64,000 nucleotides of DNA from Solibacillus silvestris (GTDB taxonomy: Bacteria; Bacillota; Bacilli; Bacillales_A; Planococcaceae), in NCBI GenBank assembly GCA_001586195.1, contig CP014609.1, positions 656,001-720,000 on the forward strand, in the 5' to 3' direction. The position numbers and the translations under genes are program-made. Of the stretch, positions 17,475 to 25,461 are shown in pieces; within the stretch, counting starts at the first letter, position 1; every line of letters begins with the position of its first letter. The notes under the pieces were generated by a model. That model was not told the DNA's origin, did not search any database, and was given only the letters and a program-made list of their open reading frames with translations.

Positions 17475-18638
17475 ATGTTAGAATTTGAAACGGATGTTGA
17501 ACAATTAGCCGTTATTAAAGTAATCGGCGTTGGCGGAGGCGGTAACAATGCCGTAAACCGAATGATTGAACATGGTGTACAAGGTGTAGACTTTATCGCT
17601 GTTAATACAGATGCGCAAGCTTTAAATCTATCAAAAGCTGAATATAAACTACAAATTGGCGGTAAATTAACACGTGGACTTGGTGCAGGGGCAAACCCTG
17701 AAGTAGGAAAAAAAGCTGCTGAAGAAAGTCGCGAACAATTGGAAGAAGTATTACGTGGTGCCGATATGGTATTCGTAACTGCCGGTATGGGCGGTGGTAC
17801 TGGTACAGGTGCAGCACCGGTAATCGCTTCAATCGCACGTGATTTAGGTGCATTGACAGTAGGTGTCGTAACACGTCCGTTTACATTTGAAGGCCGTAAA
17901 CGTCAAACTCAGGCAATCGGCGGTATTACTTCAATGAAGGAAGCGGTTGATACTTTAATCGTTATTCCAAATGATAAGTTACTGCAAATTGTAGATAAAT
18001 CAACACCGATGCTTGAAGCGTTCCGTGAAGCCGACAATGTATTGCGTCAAGGTGTACAAGGTATATCTGACTTAATCGCAACACCTGGTTTAATTAACCT
18101 GGACTTTGCCGATGTAAAAACAATTATGTCTGATAAAGGTTCTGCATTAATGGGTATCGGGATTGCAGCAGGTGAAAACCGTGCAGTAGAAGCAGCTAAA
18201 AAGGCAATTTCTTCTCCATTACTGGAAACATCTATCGATGGAGCAAAAGGTGTTATTATGAACATTACAGGCGGAACGAACTTAAGTTTATTTGAAGTTC
18301 AGGAAGCGGCCGATATTGTACAGCTTGCTTCAGATGAAGAAGTAAATATGATCTTCGGTTCGGTAATTAACGATAACTTAAATGATGAAATTATCGTAAC
18401 GGTAATTGCAACAGGTTTCTCGGATGACTTTATTATTCAAAAGCCACAGCCTGTACGTCCATCAATCGGTGCTCGTCAACAAGCTGCAACAAGCTCAACT
18501 CAACAGCAACAACAGCAGCCTGTACGTTCACAAGATCCAGTGCAGCAAGAAGCGCCACGTCAAACACAACAAACAAACTATCAGCAGGACGATGCATTGG
18601 ATATTCCGACATTTTTACGCAACCGTCGCAATCGCTAA
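17475..18638 (+). CDS. ftsZ: cell division protein FtsZ
   Basis: FtsZ is the tubulin-like GTPase that forms the division ring. The 387-residue protein contains the nucleotide-binding [15 protein letters not shown] near residue 16, the tubulin signature [13 protein letters not shown] near 106, and the catalytic loop [11 protein letters not shown] near 208. A glutamine-rich linker (about 325-372) follows, and the C-terminal peptide [12 protein letters not shown] binds FtsA, SepF and other partners. TTAGGAGGAG precedes the ATG. A strong terminator follows, which ends the dcw cluster. The bacillopeptidase genes found next in B. subtilis are absent. Confidence 0.98.
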   Translation: MLEFETDVEQLAVIKVIGVGGGGNNAVNRMIEHGVQGVDFIAVNTDAQALNLSKAEYKLQIGGKLTRGLGAGANPEVGKKAAEESREQLEEVLRGADMVFVTAGMGGGTGTGAAPVIASIARDLGALTVGVVTRPFTFEGRKRQTQAIGGITSMKEAVDTLIVIPNDKLLQIVDKSTPMLEAFREADNVLRQGVQGISDLIATPGLINLDFADVKTIMSDKGSALMGIGIAAGENRAVEAAKKAISSPLLETSIDGAKGVIMNITGGTNLSLFEVQEAADIVQLASDEEVNMIFGSVINDNLNDEIIVTVIATGFSDDFIIQKPQPVRPSIGARQQAATSSTQQQQQQPVRSQDPVQQEAPRQTQQTNYQQDDALDIPTFLRNRRNR

Positions 18639-18660
18639 TAGTACAAGTTTTCATAATATG

Positions 18661-18704
18661 AAAAACGATTATTTACATTTTTATGTGAATAATCGTTTTT
18701 TTTT
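18661..18704 (+). terminator. Rho-independent terminator after ftsZ
   Basis: An 11-bp perfect stem (AAACGATTATT at 18663-18673 with AATAATCGTTT at 18688-18698), with an inner ACAT/ATGT pairing, is followed by nine T. It closes the division cluster. Confidence 0.93.
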
Positions 18705-18837
18705 AGTGTAAGAGATTCTTAAGAAATGTGTTGCTTTGTGCATGTATTGGAGTGAAAAGAGCTGAATAAATTATGTGCATCTTATTGGAACTTCCTCATA
18801 TCCCCTTGTTACACCTTAACTTTCCTGCCACCAACTT

Positions 18838-18933
18838 TTTGTCGATTGGATTTGAATAGCGTAACTATATGTCATACGATTCTTCCAAATTTATGCAACG
18901 GTTAGACAAAAATCTCTAGGGAGCTTTGATAAT
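18838..18933 (+). promoter_or_regulatory. candidate Spo0A-controlled promoter for spoIIGA-sigE
   Basis: The 317-base gap after ftsZ holds the terminator, then this region; nothing else was recognised. TTTGTCGAT (18838-18846) matches 8 of 9 bases of a Spo0A box. TTAGACAAA (18902-18910) is a second, inverted box with one mismatch and overlaps a TAGACA -35. GATAAT (18928-18933) could be the -10, giving an over-long spacer of 19 bases. The spoIIG promoter of B. subtilis is Spo0A-activated and has an over-long spacer too, with 0A boxes near -90 and -45. The assignment is inference. Confidence 0.38.
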
Positions 18934-18955
18934 CTTATTTACAGGAGGACAATAC

Positions 18956-19777
18956 ATGTATGCAGAGTGGATTCTTTTAATGAACTTTTTAATGAATCTC
19001 GTACTACTAAAATTTACCGCAACTATAACATATACCATCATTCCAATTTGGAGATTACTATTAGGTGCCTTTTGTAGTGCACTGATCGCTGTGTTATTTA
19101 TAGGAAACATATTCATGTTGCTTGTAAGTTTCATCGTACTACTAGGGATTGCCTTTTCATTTAAATGGAAAATTTTTCGCGAACAAGGGAAGTGGATTGT
19201 AGTCGCTACTTTGCTCGCAGGTGGATTAATAACAGCAATACAACCATTTTTGCTTGCATCTCCGTTTTTCGTTTATATTTTTATATGTTTCGGCATAGTA
19301 TGTATTAGTTTGACAGTGATGAAACAAGGCTGGTTTCAAAAACTGCAGAATGTTGCACAAAGTCGTTATGTAACGACAAGCAAAGTAGAACTATTTGAAC
19401 ATCAAATGGAACTCGTAACATATATCGATACCGGAAATGAAGCTACCGAACCTTTGAGTCAAGCACCGGTCCATTTTATATCGTTTAAATCAGTTCAATC
19501 GATGTTACCAGATGAATTTAGTGAATGTCTGCTCAAATGGAATGAGCAGGAGCCTTACTCATTGACAATGTTTTCAAAGGAAATACAGAAAAGAATACGT
19601 ATTGTTCCTATTACAACGGTCCAAAAAGGCACATTACTCGTACCGGCCTTTCGTGCCACAATTGTCATTCAGAACAAGACGTATCCAAATCACTATGTTG
19701 TATTTACGAAAAATGATGCGCGATTTCCGCAAAATGCACAAATGATTGCACATGTGTTTGTCCTAACGAATTCATAA
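18956..19777 (+). CDS. spoIIGA: sporulation sigma-E factor processing peptidase SpoIIGA
   Basis: SpoIIGA is the membrane-embedded aspartic protease that cleaves pro-sigma-E in the mother cell after a signal from SpoIIR. The 273-residue protein has about five N-terminal membrane segments (residues 1-125), and a cytoplasmic C-terminal half with the catalytic aspartate in [20 protein letters not shown] near residue 161. It is shorter than B. subtilis SpoIIGA (about 309). The ATG at 18956 follows AGGAGG at 18943-18948; an in-frame TTG at 18926 overlaps the putative -10. sigE, its substrate gene, follows after 13 bases. Confidence 0.9.
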   Translation: MYAEWILLMNFLMNLVLLKFTATITYTIIPIWRLLLGAFCSALIAVLFIGNIFMLLVSFIVLLGIAFSFKWKIFREQGKWIVVATLLAGGLITAIQPFLLASPFFVYIFICFGIVCISLTVMKQGWFQKLQNVAQSRYVTTSKVELFEHQMELVTYIDTGNEATEPLSQAPVHFISFKSVQSMLPDEFSECLLKWNEQEPYSLTMFSKEIQKRIRIVPITTVQKGTLLVPAFRATIVIQNKTYPNHYVVFTKNDARFPQNAQMIAHVFVLTNS

Positions 19778-19790
19778 GGGAGGATCGATA

Positions 19791-20501
19791 TTGCTTAAAA
19801 AAATTCAATCGATAATTGTAAACATACTAAGCTACTTTAGAAGAAAAAAAGGGACATACTATATAGGGGGACATGATTCATTGCCTATTCCATTAACTAG
19901 AGAAGAAGAAGTTGTCGTAGTCGAAGCATTTATGAATGGTGACTTGCATGCCAGAGATATGTTAATTGAAAGAAATTTACGTTTAGTCGTTTATATTGCA
20001 AGACGTTTTGATAATACAAGCACGCCGATTGAGGATTTAATCAGCATCGGTTCAATTGGCCTTATTAAAGCGATTGAAACATTCAATTTGGATAAAAACA
20101 TTAAATTAGCGACATATGCATCACGCTGTATTGAAAATGAAATACTGATGCATTTACGAAAGACGAGCCGCATGAAAGGCGAGGTTTCCTTTGATGAACC
20201 GTTAAATGCGGATGCAGATGGCAATGAACTATTGCTTTCAGACATATTAGGGACAGAAGAACATATAATAACACTTGATGTGGAACGTAAAATTGAACGT
20301 CAGCATATGTTTAATGCCATTAATCAGCTGACACCTCGTGAAAAATATATTATGGAATGTCGTTTTGGTCTAAACGGAAAAGAAGAAATGACTCAAAAGG
20401 AAGTAGCGGACCATTTAGGTATTTCACAATCTTATATTTCAAGATTGGAGAAAAAAATTATTATGGATTTACGTGAATTCTTGAACGAACCAATTGCATA
20501 A
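19791..20501 (+). CDS. sigE: RNA polymerase sigma-E factor precursor (mother cell)
   Basis: Sigma-E drives early mother-cell transcription in sporulation. The 236-residue protein begins with an amphipathic pro-sequence ([20 protein letters not shown]) that keeps it inactive at the membrane. The conserved TYYIGG at residues 22-27 is the site region cut by SpoIIGA. Sigma region 2 ([33 protein letters not shown]) and region 4 helix-turn-helix ([20 protein letters not shown]) are complete. The TTG start has GGGAGGA about 6 bases upstream. It is co-transcribed with spoIIGA. Confidence 0.95.
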   Translation: MLKKIQSIIVNILSYFRRKKGTYYIGGHDSLPIPLTREEEVVVVEAFMNGDLHARDMLIERNLRLVVYIARRFDNTSTPIEDLISIGSIGLIKAIETFNLDKNIKLATYASRCIENEILMHLRKTSRMKGEVSFDEPLNADADGNELLLSDILGTEEHIITLDVERKIERQHMFNAINQLTPREKYIMECRFGLNGKEEMTQKEVADHLGISQSYISRLEKKIIMDLREFLNEPIA

Positions 20502-20519
20502 GATGGTTAAATTTGGCGC

Positions 20520-20547
20520 GCATAGCGATGACCATTTCGGACAAAAT
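20520..20547 (+). promoter_or_regulatory. candidate forespore (sigma-F/sigma-G) promoter of sigG
   Basis: GCATA at 20520-20524 and GGACAAAAT at 20539-20547, 14 bases apart, match the sigma-F consensus (GYATA and GGNNANAMT) at every fixed position. It lies in the 90-base gap between sigE and sigG, 44 bases before the sigG start. B. subtilis sigG has its own sigma-F promoter at this place. Confidence 0.6.
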
Positions 20548-20591
20548 GATTGAAAAGACAAAAGACAATCTAGTTCGGAAGGTGAAGTTGG

Positions 20592-21362
20592 ATGCGTACA
20601 AAAGTCGAATTATGTGGTGTGGATACATCTACATTACCAGTACTGAAGCCAGATGAAATGAAAGATTTATTTATACGATTACAGCAAGGAGAATGGATTG
20701 TTCGAGAGCAGTTAGTTTTCTGCAACTTACGATTAGTGCTCAGTATTGTCGGCCGTTATGCCTATCGTGGCGAACAGGCAGATGATTTATTCCAAGTAGG
20801 ATGTATTGGTTTATTAAAAGCGATTGATAATTTTGATTTAAAGCATAATGTTCGATTTTCAACATATGCTGTACCGATGATTATGGGAGAAATCCGCCGC
20901 CACCTGCGCGATCATCATGCATTGCGTGTGTCTCGTTCATTGCGTGATATTGCATATAAAGCGATGAAAGCGAAGGAGCAATTTATTGCGGAACATTTAA
21001 CAGAACCCACAATCGAACAATTGGCACAGGCAATAGAGATGAAAAAAGAGGATGTATTGTTTGCGCTTGATGCAATTCAAGACCCGATGTCACTGCAGGA
21101 ACCGATCTATTCCGATGGTGGCGATGCAATCTTTATGATTGACCAAATTAAAGATAAAGTAACAGAAGAGCATTGGGTCGGCTCGATTTCATTGCAAGAG
21201 AGTATGAAAAAGCTAAATAGCAGACAAAAAATGATTATAGAAAAGCGCTTTTTCCTAGGTGAAACTCAAACGGAAATTGCTCAGTCTTTAGGAATTTCAC
21301 AGGCTCAGATATCAAGATTGGAAAAGAGTGCGGTAGAATTGATGAAACGGGATTTCCGTTAA
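20592..21362 (+). CDS. sigG: RNA polymerase sigma-G factor (forespore)
   Basis: Sigma-G directs late forespore transcription, including spore germination and protection genes. The 256-residue protein (B. subtilis 260) has the conserved N-terminus KVELCGVDTSTLPVLK, region 2 (ADDLFQVGCIGLLKAIDNFD, VRFSTYAVPMIMGEIRRHLR), region 3 (EPTIEQLAQAIEM) and region 4 (TQTEIAQSLGISQAQISRLE). GGAAGGTGAAG precedes the ATG at 20592. A forespore-type promoter is visible just upstream, so it can be transcribed apart from spoIIGA-sigE. A weak terminator follows. Confidence 0.95.
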   Translation: MRTKVELCGVDTSTLPVLKPDEMKDLFIRLQQGEWIVREQLVFCNLRLVLSIVGRYAYRGEQADDLFQVGCIGLLKAIDNFDLKHNVRFSTYAVPMIMGEIRRHLRDHHALRVSRSLRDIAYKAMKAKEQFIAEHLTEPTIEQLAQAIEMKKEDVLFALDAIQDPMSLQEPIYSDGGDAIFMIDQIKDKVTEEHWVGSISLQESMKKLNSRQKMIIEKRFFLGETQTEIAQSLGISQAQISRLEKSAVELMKRDFR

Positions 21363-21378
21363 ATAGATAGAAATTCTG

Positions 21379-21410
21379 AGGGACTGTCCAACACGTAGGG
21401 CTGTCCCTTT
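21379..21410 (+). terminator. weak terminator after sigG
   Basis: AGGGAC (21379-21384) pairs with GTCCCT (21403-21408) and is followed by a short T run. The stem is only six perfect pairs with a long loop, so efficiency is uncertain. Confidence 0.45.
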
Positions 21411-21483
21411 CATCATAATTTCATGATGTTTAAATACTTATAATGAGGTAATTGTAATTAAATAATACAGAGAGGATGGAGGA

Positions 21484-21723
21484 ATGCGGTTTTCATCCGT
21501 TCAGGAAAAGGAAATCATTGAGGCGACAAGCGGAAAATTTATCGGTTATATTGTAGATGCGGAAGTGGACGAAAAAGAAGGTGCCATTACTGCATTTATA
21601 ATTTCCCCGCCCAAAAAGTTTTACCACTTATTTCAAGGGGAAGAATTAGTTAAGAAAATTCACTTTAGTAATATACTTACAGTCGGAAAAGATGTCATCT
21701 TAGTGAAGTCACCCGATGAATAG
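21484..21723 (+). CDS. ylmC: YlmC/YmxH family PRC-barrel protein
   Basis: The 79-residue protein has a PRC-barrel-like fold with the family sequence MRFSSVQEKEIIEATSGKF and GYIVDAEVDEKEG. It belongs to the YlmC/YmxH family restricted to spore-forming Firmicutes. Its function is unknown, although paralogues are expressed during sporulation. GGATGGAGG precedes the ATG. In B. subtilis ylmD follows; here the next gene is the ylmE homologue, and ylmD is not present in this window. Confidence 0.85.
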   Translation: MRFSSVQEKEIIEATSGKFIGYIVDAEVDEKEGAITAFIISPPKKFYHLFQGEELVKKIHFSNILTVGKDVILVKSPDE

Positions 21724-21798
21724 TTCACGCTATTCATTGAAAATTAAACTATCACTTGATACAATGAGAGAAACTATTGTTGTAAAGTTGGGAAAAAA

Positions 21799-22467
21799 GT
21801 GACGAAAATCATAGAAAACTTAAAACAGATTCAACATCAAATAGAAATTGCAAAACAACGTGTTAATGCACAACAGACAGTCGAAATTATTGCTGTGACA
21901 AAAGAAGTAGATGTTAACCGGACAGAAGAGGCAATAGAGGCGGGTCTCATCCATTTAGGAGAAAATCGTCCGGAAGGTTTATTAAATAAGCTAGATTCGA
22001 TTAACTCGGCTGTTTCCTGGCATTATATTGGTTCATTACAGACGAGAAAAGTAAAGCAAGTAATTGATCAGATTGACTATTTACATTCTCTTGATCGATT
22101 AAGCCTGGCAGAAGAAATTGAAAAAAGAGCAACAAAACGAGTGAAATGTTTCGTACAAGTAAATGTTTCCGGTGAAGAATCAAAACATGGCTTAACGAGA
22201 GAACAAGCGCTTGATTTTGTAAAGCAGCTTGAGCAATTTCCAAAAATTGAAGTAGTAGGTTTAATGACAATGGCTCCTTTTACAGAAGATGAAACGATGA
22301 TTAGACAAGTGTTTAAACAGTTAAAACAATTGCAACAAGAAGTGTCACAATTGAATATTCCAAATGTACCTTGTACTGAATTATCGATGGGCATGTCAAA
22401 TGACTACGAAATTGCAGTTGAAGAAGGGGCAACATTTGTTAGAATTGGAACAGCTCTTGTTGGTTAA
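21799..22467 (+). CDS. ylmE: pyridoxal phosphate homeostasis protein YlmE (YggS family)
   Basis: YggS/PLPBP proteins bind pyridoxal 5'-phosphate without a known catalytic reaction and keep vitamin B6 and amino-acid pools in balance. The 222-residue protein follows the alanine-racemase-like barrel fold. The PLP-binding lysine lies in EIIAVTKEV (about residue 35), with [24 protein letters not shown] and the C-terminal [19 protein letters not shown] phosphate-binding signature. The GTG start has only a weak GTTGGG upstream. It leads an operon with sepF and ylmG. Confidence 0.9.
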   Translation: MTKIIENLKQIQHQIEIAKQRVNAQQTVEIIAVTKEVDVNRTEEAIEAGLIHLGENRPEGLLNKLDSINSAVSWHYIGSLQTRKVKQVIDQIDYLHSLDRLSLAEEIEKRATKRVKCFVQVNVSGEESKHGLTREQALDFVKQLEQFPKIEVVGLMTMAPFTEDETMIRQVFKQLKQLQQEVSQLNIPNVPCTELSMGMSNDYEIAVEEGATFVRIGTALVG

Positions 22468-22478
22468 GGAGGATTAAT

Positions 22479-23015
22479 ATGAGCATTAAAAATATTTTTG
22501 ACAAGTTCTTTTATTTAGAAGAAATAGAAGAAGAATATGCTCCTGCCCAAACGCAAACAGCGCAAAAACAAGCACCAAAAGCAGTTCAAAATGAACCACA
22601 GCAATTTTACCAGGATTATGGACAAAAGCAGCAACCACAACTCATTCAAAATCGAATGAAGAAGGAGCGTAAAATGCAACAGCAACCACCACGCAATGAA
22701 GTCGTGATGCAAAATCATAACAATGTTGTGAGCCTTCAAGCTGCGTCTTCATCGAAGAATTCAAAATTAGTGTTATTAGAACCACGTGTATATGCAGAAG
22801 CACAGGATATCGCTGAACATTTAAAAAATAAACGTGCGACCGTTGTCAATTTACAGCGTATCGACCGAGATCAAGGGAAGCGAATAATCGATTTTTTGAG
22901 CGGAACAGTGTATGCTTTAGGTGGAGATATTCAGCGTATTGGAAATGATATTTTCTTATGTACACCAGAAAATGTAGAAGTATCAGGAGAAATTTCTAAT
23001 TTAACGTTCGAGTAA
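22479..23015 (+). CDS. sepF: cell division protein SepF
   Basis: SepF polymerises into rings that bundle FtsZ filaments and anchors them to the membrane. The 178-residue protein has an N-terminal amphipathic membrane helix ([15 protein letters not shown]), a glutamine-rich linker (about 20-85) and the C-terminal SepF fold from residue 90 ([53 protein letters not shown]). AAGGAGG precedes the ATG, 11 bases after ylmE. It is the second FtsZ membrane tether in the window besides FtsA. Confidence 0.95.
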   Translation: MSIKNIFDKFFYLEEIEEEYAPAQTQTAQKQAPKAVQNEPQQFYQDYGQKQQPQLIQNRMKKERKMQQQPPRNEVVMQNHNNVVSLQAASSSKNSKLVLLEPRVYAEAQDIAEHLKNKRATVVNLQRIDRDQGKRIIDFLSGTVYALGGDIQRIGNDIFLCTPENVEVSGEISNLTFE

Positions 23016-23037
23016 TTAAATTTTGTGAGGTAAAAAC

Positions 23038-23298
23038 ATGATTCTATTTTCAATTGTATCAACAGCATTTCTTGTTTACCGTTTTATGCTGATTGGATAC
23101 ATATTAATGTCTTGGGTTCCGGCACTGCAAGAATCGGCTGTTGGTCGTTTCCTGGAAACAGTATGTGAACCGTATTTAGGATTCTTCCGTAAGTTCATTC
23201 CACCAATTGGTATGATTGATATTTCACCAATTGTCGGATTATTCGCGTTAGTATTTATCGAGCGAGGCGTCTATAGCGTCCTAGCATTTTTCTTATAA
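23038..23298 (+). CDS. ylmG: YggT family membrane protein YlmG
   Basis: The 86-residue protein has two membrane segments (about residues 4-24 and 60-84) flanking the conserved YLGFFRKFIPPIGMIDISPI signature of the YggT/YlmG family. Plastid and cyanobacterial homologues affect nucleoid and division-site organisation; the bacterial role is not settled. Its place between sepF and the ylmH-divIVA genes is conserved in Bacillales. A terminator follows. Confidence 0.88.
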   Translation: MILFSIVSTAFLVYRFMLIGYILMSWVPALQESAVGRFLETVCEPYLGFFRKFIPPIGMIDISPIVGLFALVFIERGVYSVLAFFL

Positions 23299-23306
23299 TC
23301 TAATTG

Positions 23307-23336
23307 AACTCCTGCAAATGTAGGAGTTTTCTTTAT
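23307..23336 (+). terminator. Rho-independent terminator after ylmG
   Basis: AACTCCT (23307-23313) pairs with AGGAGTT (23322-23328) and runs into TTTTCTTT. It separates ylmE-sepF-ylmG from ylmH. Confidence 0.82.
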
Positions 23337-23497
23337 TTACGTTTGTTTAGTTGTTATGGATTAAGGTTATTAATAATTAACGGACCTGTATGCATAACAG
23401 CATTAAAATGCAGGTTATTTATACATAAAATAAAAGTTTAATTTAATTGAAATATGGAGAAATTAGTAACACAGTTTAGAAGAAAGTAGGAATTGTG

Positions 23498-24286
23498 ATG
23501 GAGCATTTAATCCAACATTTTCGTAAAGATGAACAACCTTTTATTGAACAAGTCATTGGATGGCAACGTGAGGTAGAAGATCGCTATGCTCCAAAATTGA
23601 CCGATTTTTTAGATCCGAGACAGCGTTTTATTGTAGAGTCCATTGTTCAGCAATCAGATGACCTCCATGTATTCACAGAAGGGATATTTGAAGAGGCAGA
23701 GCGCAAACGCATGCTCATTGCCCCTTCCTATTACGAGCCGGCAGAAGCCGATTTTCAAATTGCCGTGTATTCATTGAATTACCCGACAAAATTTGTCCAG
23801 CTGCGCCATCCGGATGTTTTAGGTGCATTATTATCGATTGGGCTAGACCGCAGCAAGTTTGGGGATATACGACTTGCCGATAATACGGTTCAATTTGCAA
23901 TTGCATCGGAAATCTCGGATTATGTGCGGGCGAATTTAACGAGTATCGGCAAAGTAAAGGTAAGTGCTGAGGAAATGGATCCGAATACACCATTTATTCA
24001 AAACGAGGAGCAATGGGTCGAAAGCTCTCATACCGTTTCTTCAATGCGCCTGGATGTCGTCTTAGCGACAATCGTTAATATCTCCCGTCAAAAATCACAA
24101 AGCTTAATCAATGCCGGAAAAGTAAAAGTTAACTGGACTGTCAGGGAAGCAGTGGCGTTTGAATTGCAGGAGGGCGACATTATTTCTGCGCGAGGATACG
24201 GGCGGTTGAAAGTCATCCTGACAGAAGGGCGGACAAAAAAAGATAAGATTCGATTACAAGTAGGTCGTTTAGAGCAAAAAGTATAA
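23498..24286 (+). CDS. ylmH: S4-domain RNA-binding protein YlmH
   Basis: The 262-residue protein has an N-terminal YlmH domain and a C-terminal S4 RNA-binding domain (about residues 180-245: SMRLDVVLATIVNISRQKSQ, INAGKVKVNW, GDIISARGYGRLKV). B. subtilis YlmH has been linked to ribosome-associated quality control, a pathway that also involves RqcH, encoded at 49781-51463. The ATG at 23498 is favoured over GTG 23495 because AGTAGG at 23485-23490 then has normal spacing. It is preceded by a 196-base gap with a terminator and AT-rich sequence. Confidence 0.88.
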   Translation: MEHLIQHFRKDEQPFIEQVIGWQREVEDRYAPKLTDFLDPRQRFIVESIVQQSDDLHVFTEGIFEEAERKRMLIAPSYYEPAEADFQIAVYSLNYPTKFVQLRHPDVLGALLSIGLDRSKFGDIRLADNTVQFAIASEISDYVRANLTSIGKVKVSAEEMDPNTPFIQNEEQWVESSHTVSSMRLDVVLATIVNISRQKSQSLINAGKVKVNWTVREAVAFELQEGDIISARGYGRLKVILTEGRTKKDKIRLQVGRLEQKV

Positions 24287-24381
24287 TTTTCAACTGTTTT
24301 TTAGGAAAACATGATGTTATTCCCAAAAGAAACGTTTATAATACTTGTAAGAATGTACGTAAAAAAGGAGAGTAGAACGAT

Positions 24382-24927
24382 ATGCCATTATCACCTCTTG
24401 ATATACATAATAAGGAGTTTACACGTGGGTTCCGTGGATATGCAGAAGACGAAGTAAATGAATTTTTAGATCAGATTATAAAAGATTATGAGATTGTTTT
24501 ACGCGAGAAAAAAGAGCTTGAAGAAAAGATTAAGATGATGTCAGAACAGATGAATCATTACAATTCATTGGAAGACACATTACAGAAATCAATTGTTGTT
24601 GCTCAAGAGGCAGCTGGCGAAGTTCGTCGCAATTCCGAAAAAGAAGCAAAGCTCATCGTTAAAGAAGCTGAAAAAAATGCAGATCGTATTGTAAATGACG
24701 CATTGGCAAAAGCAAGAAAAATAACGATTGAGATTGACGAATTGAAAAAACAGTCGAAAGTATTCCGCAACAGATTTAAAATGTTGGTGGAAGCACAGCT
24801 TGATTTACTGAATACAGGCGATTGGGATCAGTTACTGGAATATGATGTGGACTTAACGGAAATTCAGGACCACAATCGTAAAGAAACCAATGAAGAGAAC
24901 CAAAATGACGAAAATGCCGTGTATTAG
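24382..24927 (+). CDS. divIVA: cell-pole and septum protein DivIVA
   Basis: DivIVA assembles on curved membranes at the septum and poles, and positions the Min system and sporulation factors. The 181-residue protein opens with the conserved membrane-binding domain (MPLSPLDIHNKEFTRGFRG, YAEDEVNEFLDQIIKDYE). Long coiled-coil segments follow (about 30-75 and 85-155), then a short acidic tail. AAAAGGAGAG precedes the ATG. A TATAAT at 24337-24342 may be its -10, but no good -35 was found. Confidence 0.95.
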   Translation: MPLSPLDIHNKEFTRGFRGYAEDEVNEFLDQIIKDYEIVLREKKELEEKIKMMSEQMNHYNSLEDTLQKSIVVAQEAAGEVRRNSEKEAKLIVKEAEKNADRIVNDALAKARKITIEIDELKKQSKVFRNRFKMLVEAQLDLLNTGDWDQLLEYDVDLTEIQDHNRKETNEENQNDENAVY

Positions 24928-24937
24928 TCAACGATAC

Positions 24938-24967
24938 TTGACATTATATACAGCCTTTTCATATACT
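24938..24967 (+). promoter_or_regulatory. sigma-A promoter of ileS
   Basis: TTGACA at 24938-24943 and TATACT at 24962-24967 are separated by 18 bases. It lies just after divIVA and directly before the T-box leader, so transcription should start near 24974. Confidence 0.8.
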
Positions 24968-24974
24968 GAAAAAT

Positions 24975-25241
24975 AATGAATAGGATGCACTTGCATCATG
25001 CTTTGACGGAGACAGTAAATTTGACATTGTGGGGTAGCGATTCGAGGATGGTGAGAGCTCGAACGAAGCAAGTTAAATCGAAAATCACTCCTGAGCTAAA
25101 TAACTGAAATTCAAGTAAGTTATTTCGTAGCACACGACGTTACAGTGTCTAATGAGGCTAATTTTATTTAGCGAATTTAGGGTGGTACCACGAGACTAAT
25201 GCTCCTCGTCCCTTTTTACAGGGATGGAGGGGCTTTTTTTG
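24975..25241 (+). promoter_or_regulatory. isoleucine-specific T-box leader
   Basis: T-box leaders sense uncharged tRNA and allow read-through into the synthetase gene. The invariant T-box (AGGGTGGTACCACG) lies at 25179-25192. The base of stem I pairs GGAG (25008-25011) with CTCC (25088-25091). The specifier codon just before CTCC is ATC (25084-25086), an isoleucine codon that fits the downstream ileS. The terminator helix is GCTCCTCGTCCCT (25201-25213) with AGGGATGGAGGGGC (25220-25233), ending in seven T. The mechanism is established knowledge for this element. Confidence 0.93.
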
Positions 25242-25316
25242 TTTAAAAGTTCCTAAACCCCTATTGGAGCATTAAAAGCATGACAATCGATGAATCGCGG
25301 TCATTTTTGCTGAAAC

Positions 25317-25424
25317 GTTGATTGGAATGGAGGGGAGGCGACTCCAGCGGGAATAGCGTGACGCCTGAGACTACAGGCTCAGGCCACGCCCGCGGAAAGC
25401 GTCCGCCCCGGAATGGAAATCAAC
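25317..25424 (+). repeat. 108-bp GC-rich dispersed repeat, copy A
   Basis: This element is about 62% GC in AT-rich surroundings and is bounded by GTTGATT and its complement AATCAAC. A second copy at 51599-51706 has the same length and three substitutions. Inside are GCCTGAG/CTCAGGC and GCGGA/TCCGC hairpins. The flanks extend the inverted ends (TTGCTGA before, TCAGCAA after). It lies between the T-box terminator and the ileS ribosome binding site, so it is within the read-through transcript. No open frame is convincing. The rest of the 220-base gap holds nothing recognised. Confidence 0.85.
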
Positions 25425-25461
25425 AATCAGCAATCGATAAGATCACTAGGAGGAATTTACA

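Noticed and set aside
22479-23015. Glutamine-rich stretches in sepF and ftsZ as unusual insertions
   Set aside because: Low-complexity linkers are normal between the membrane or GTPase domain and the C-terminal part in these families.
23377-23425. Hairpin ACCTG/CAGGT in the ylmG-ylmH gap
   Set aside because: The stem is short with many mismatches and no T run; it is not distinguishable from chance.
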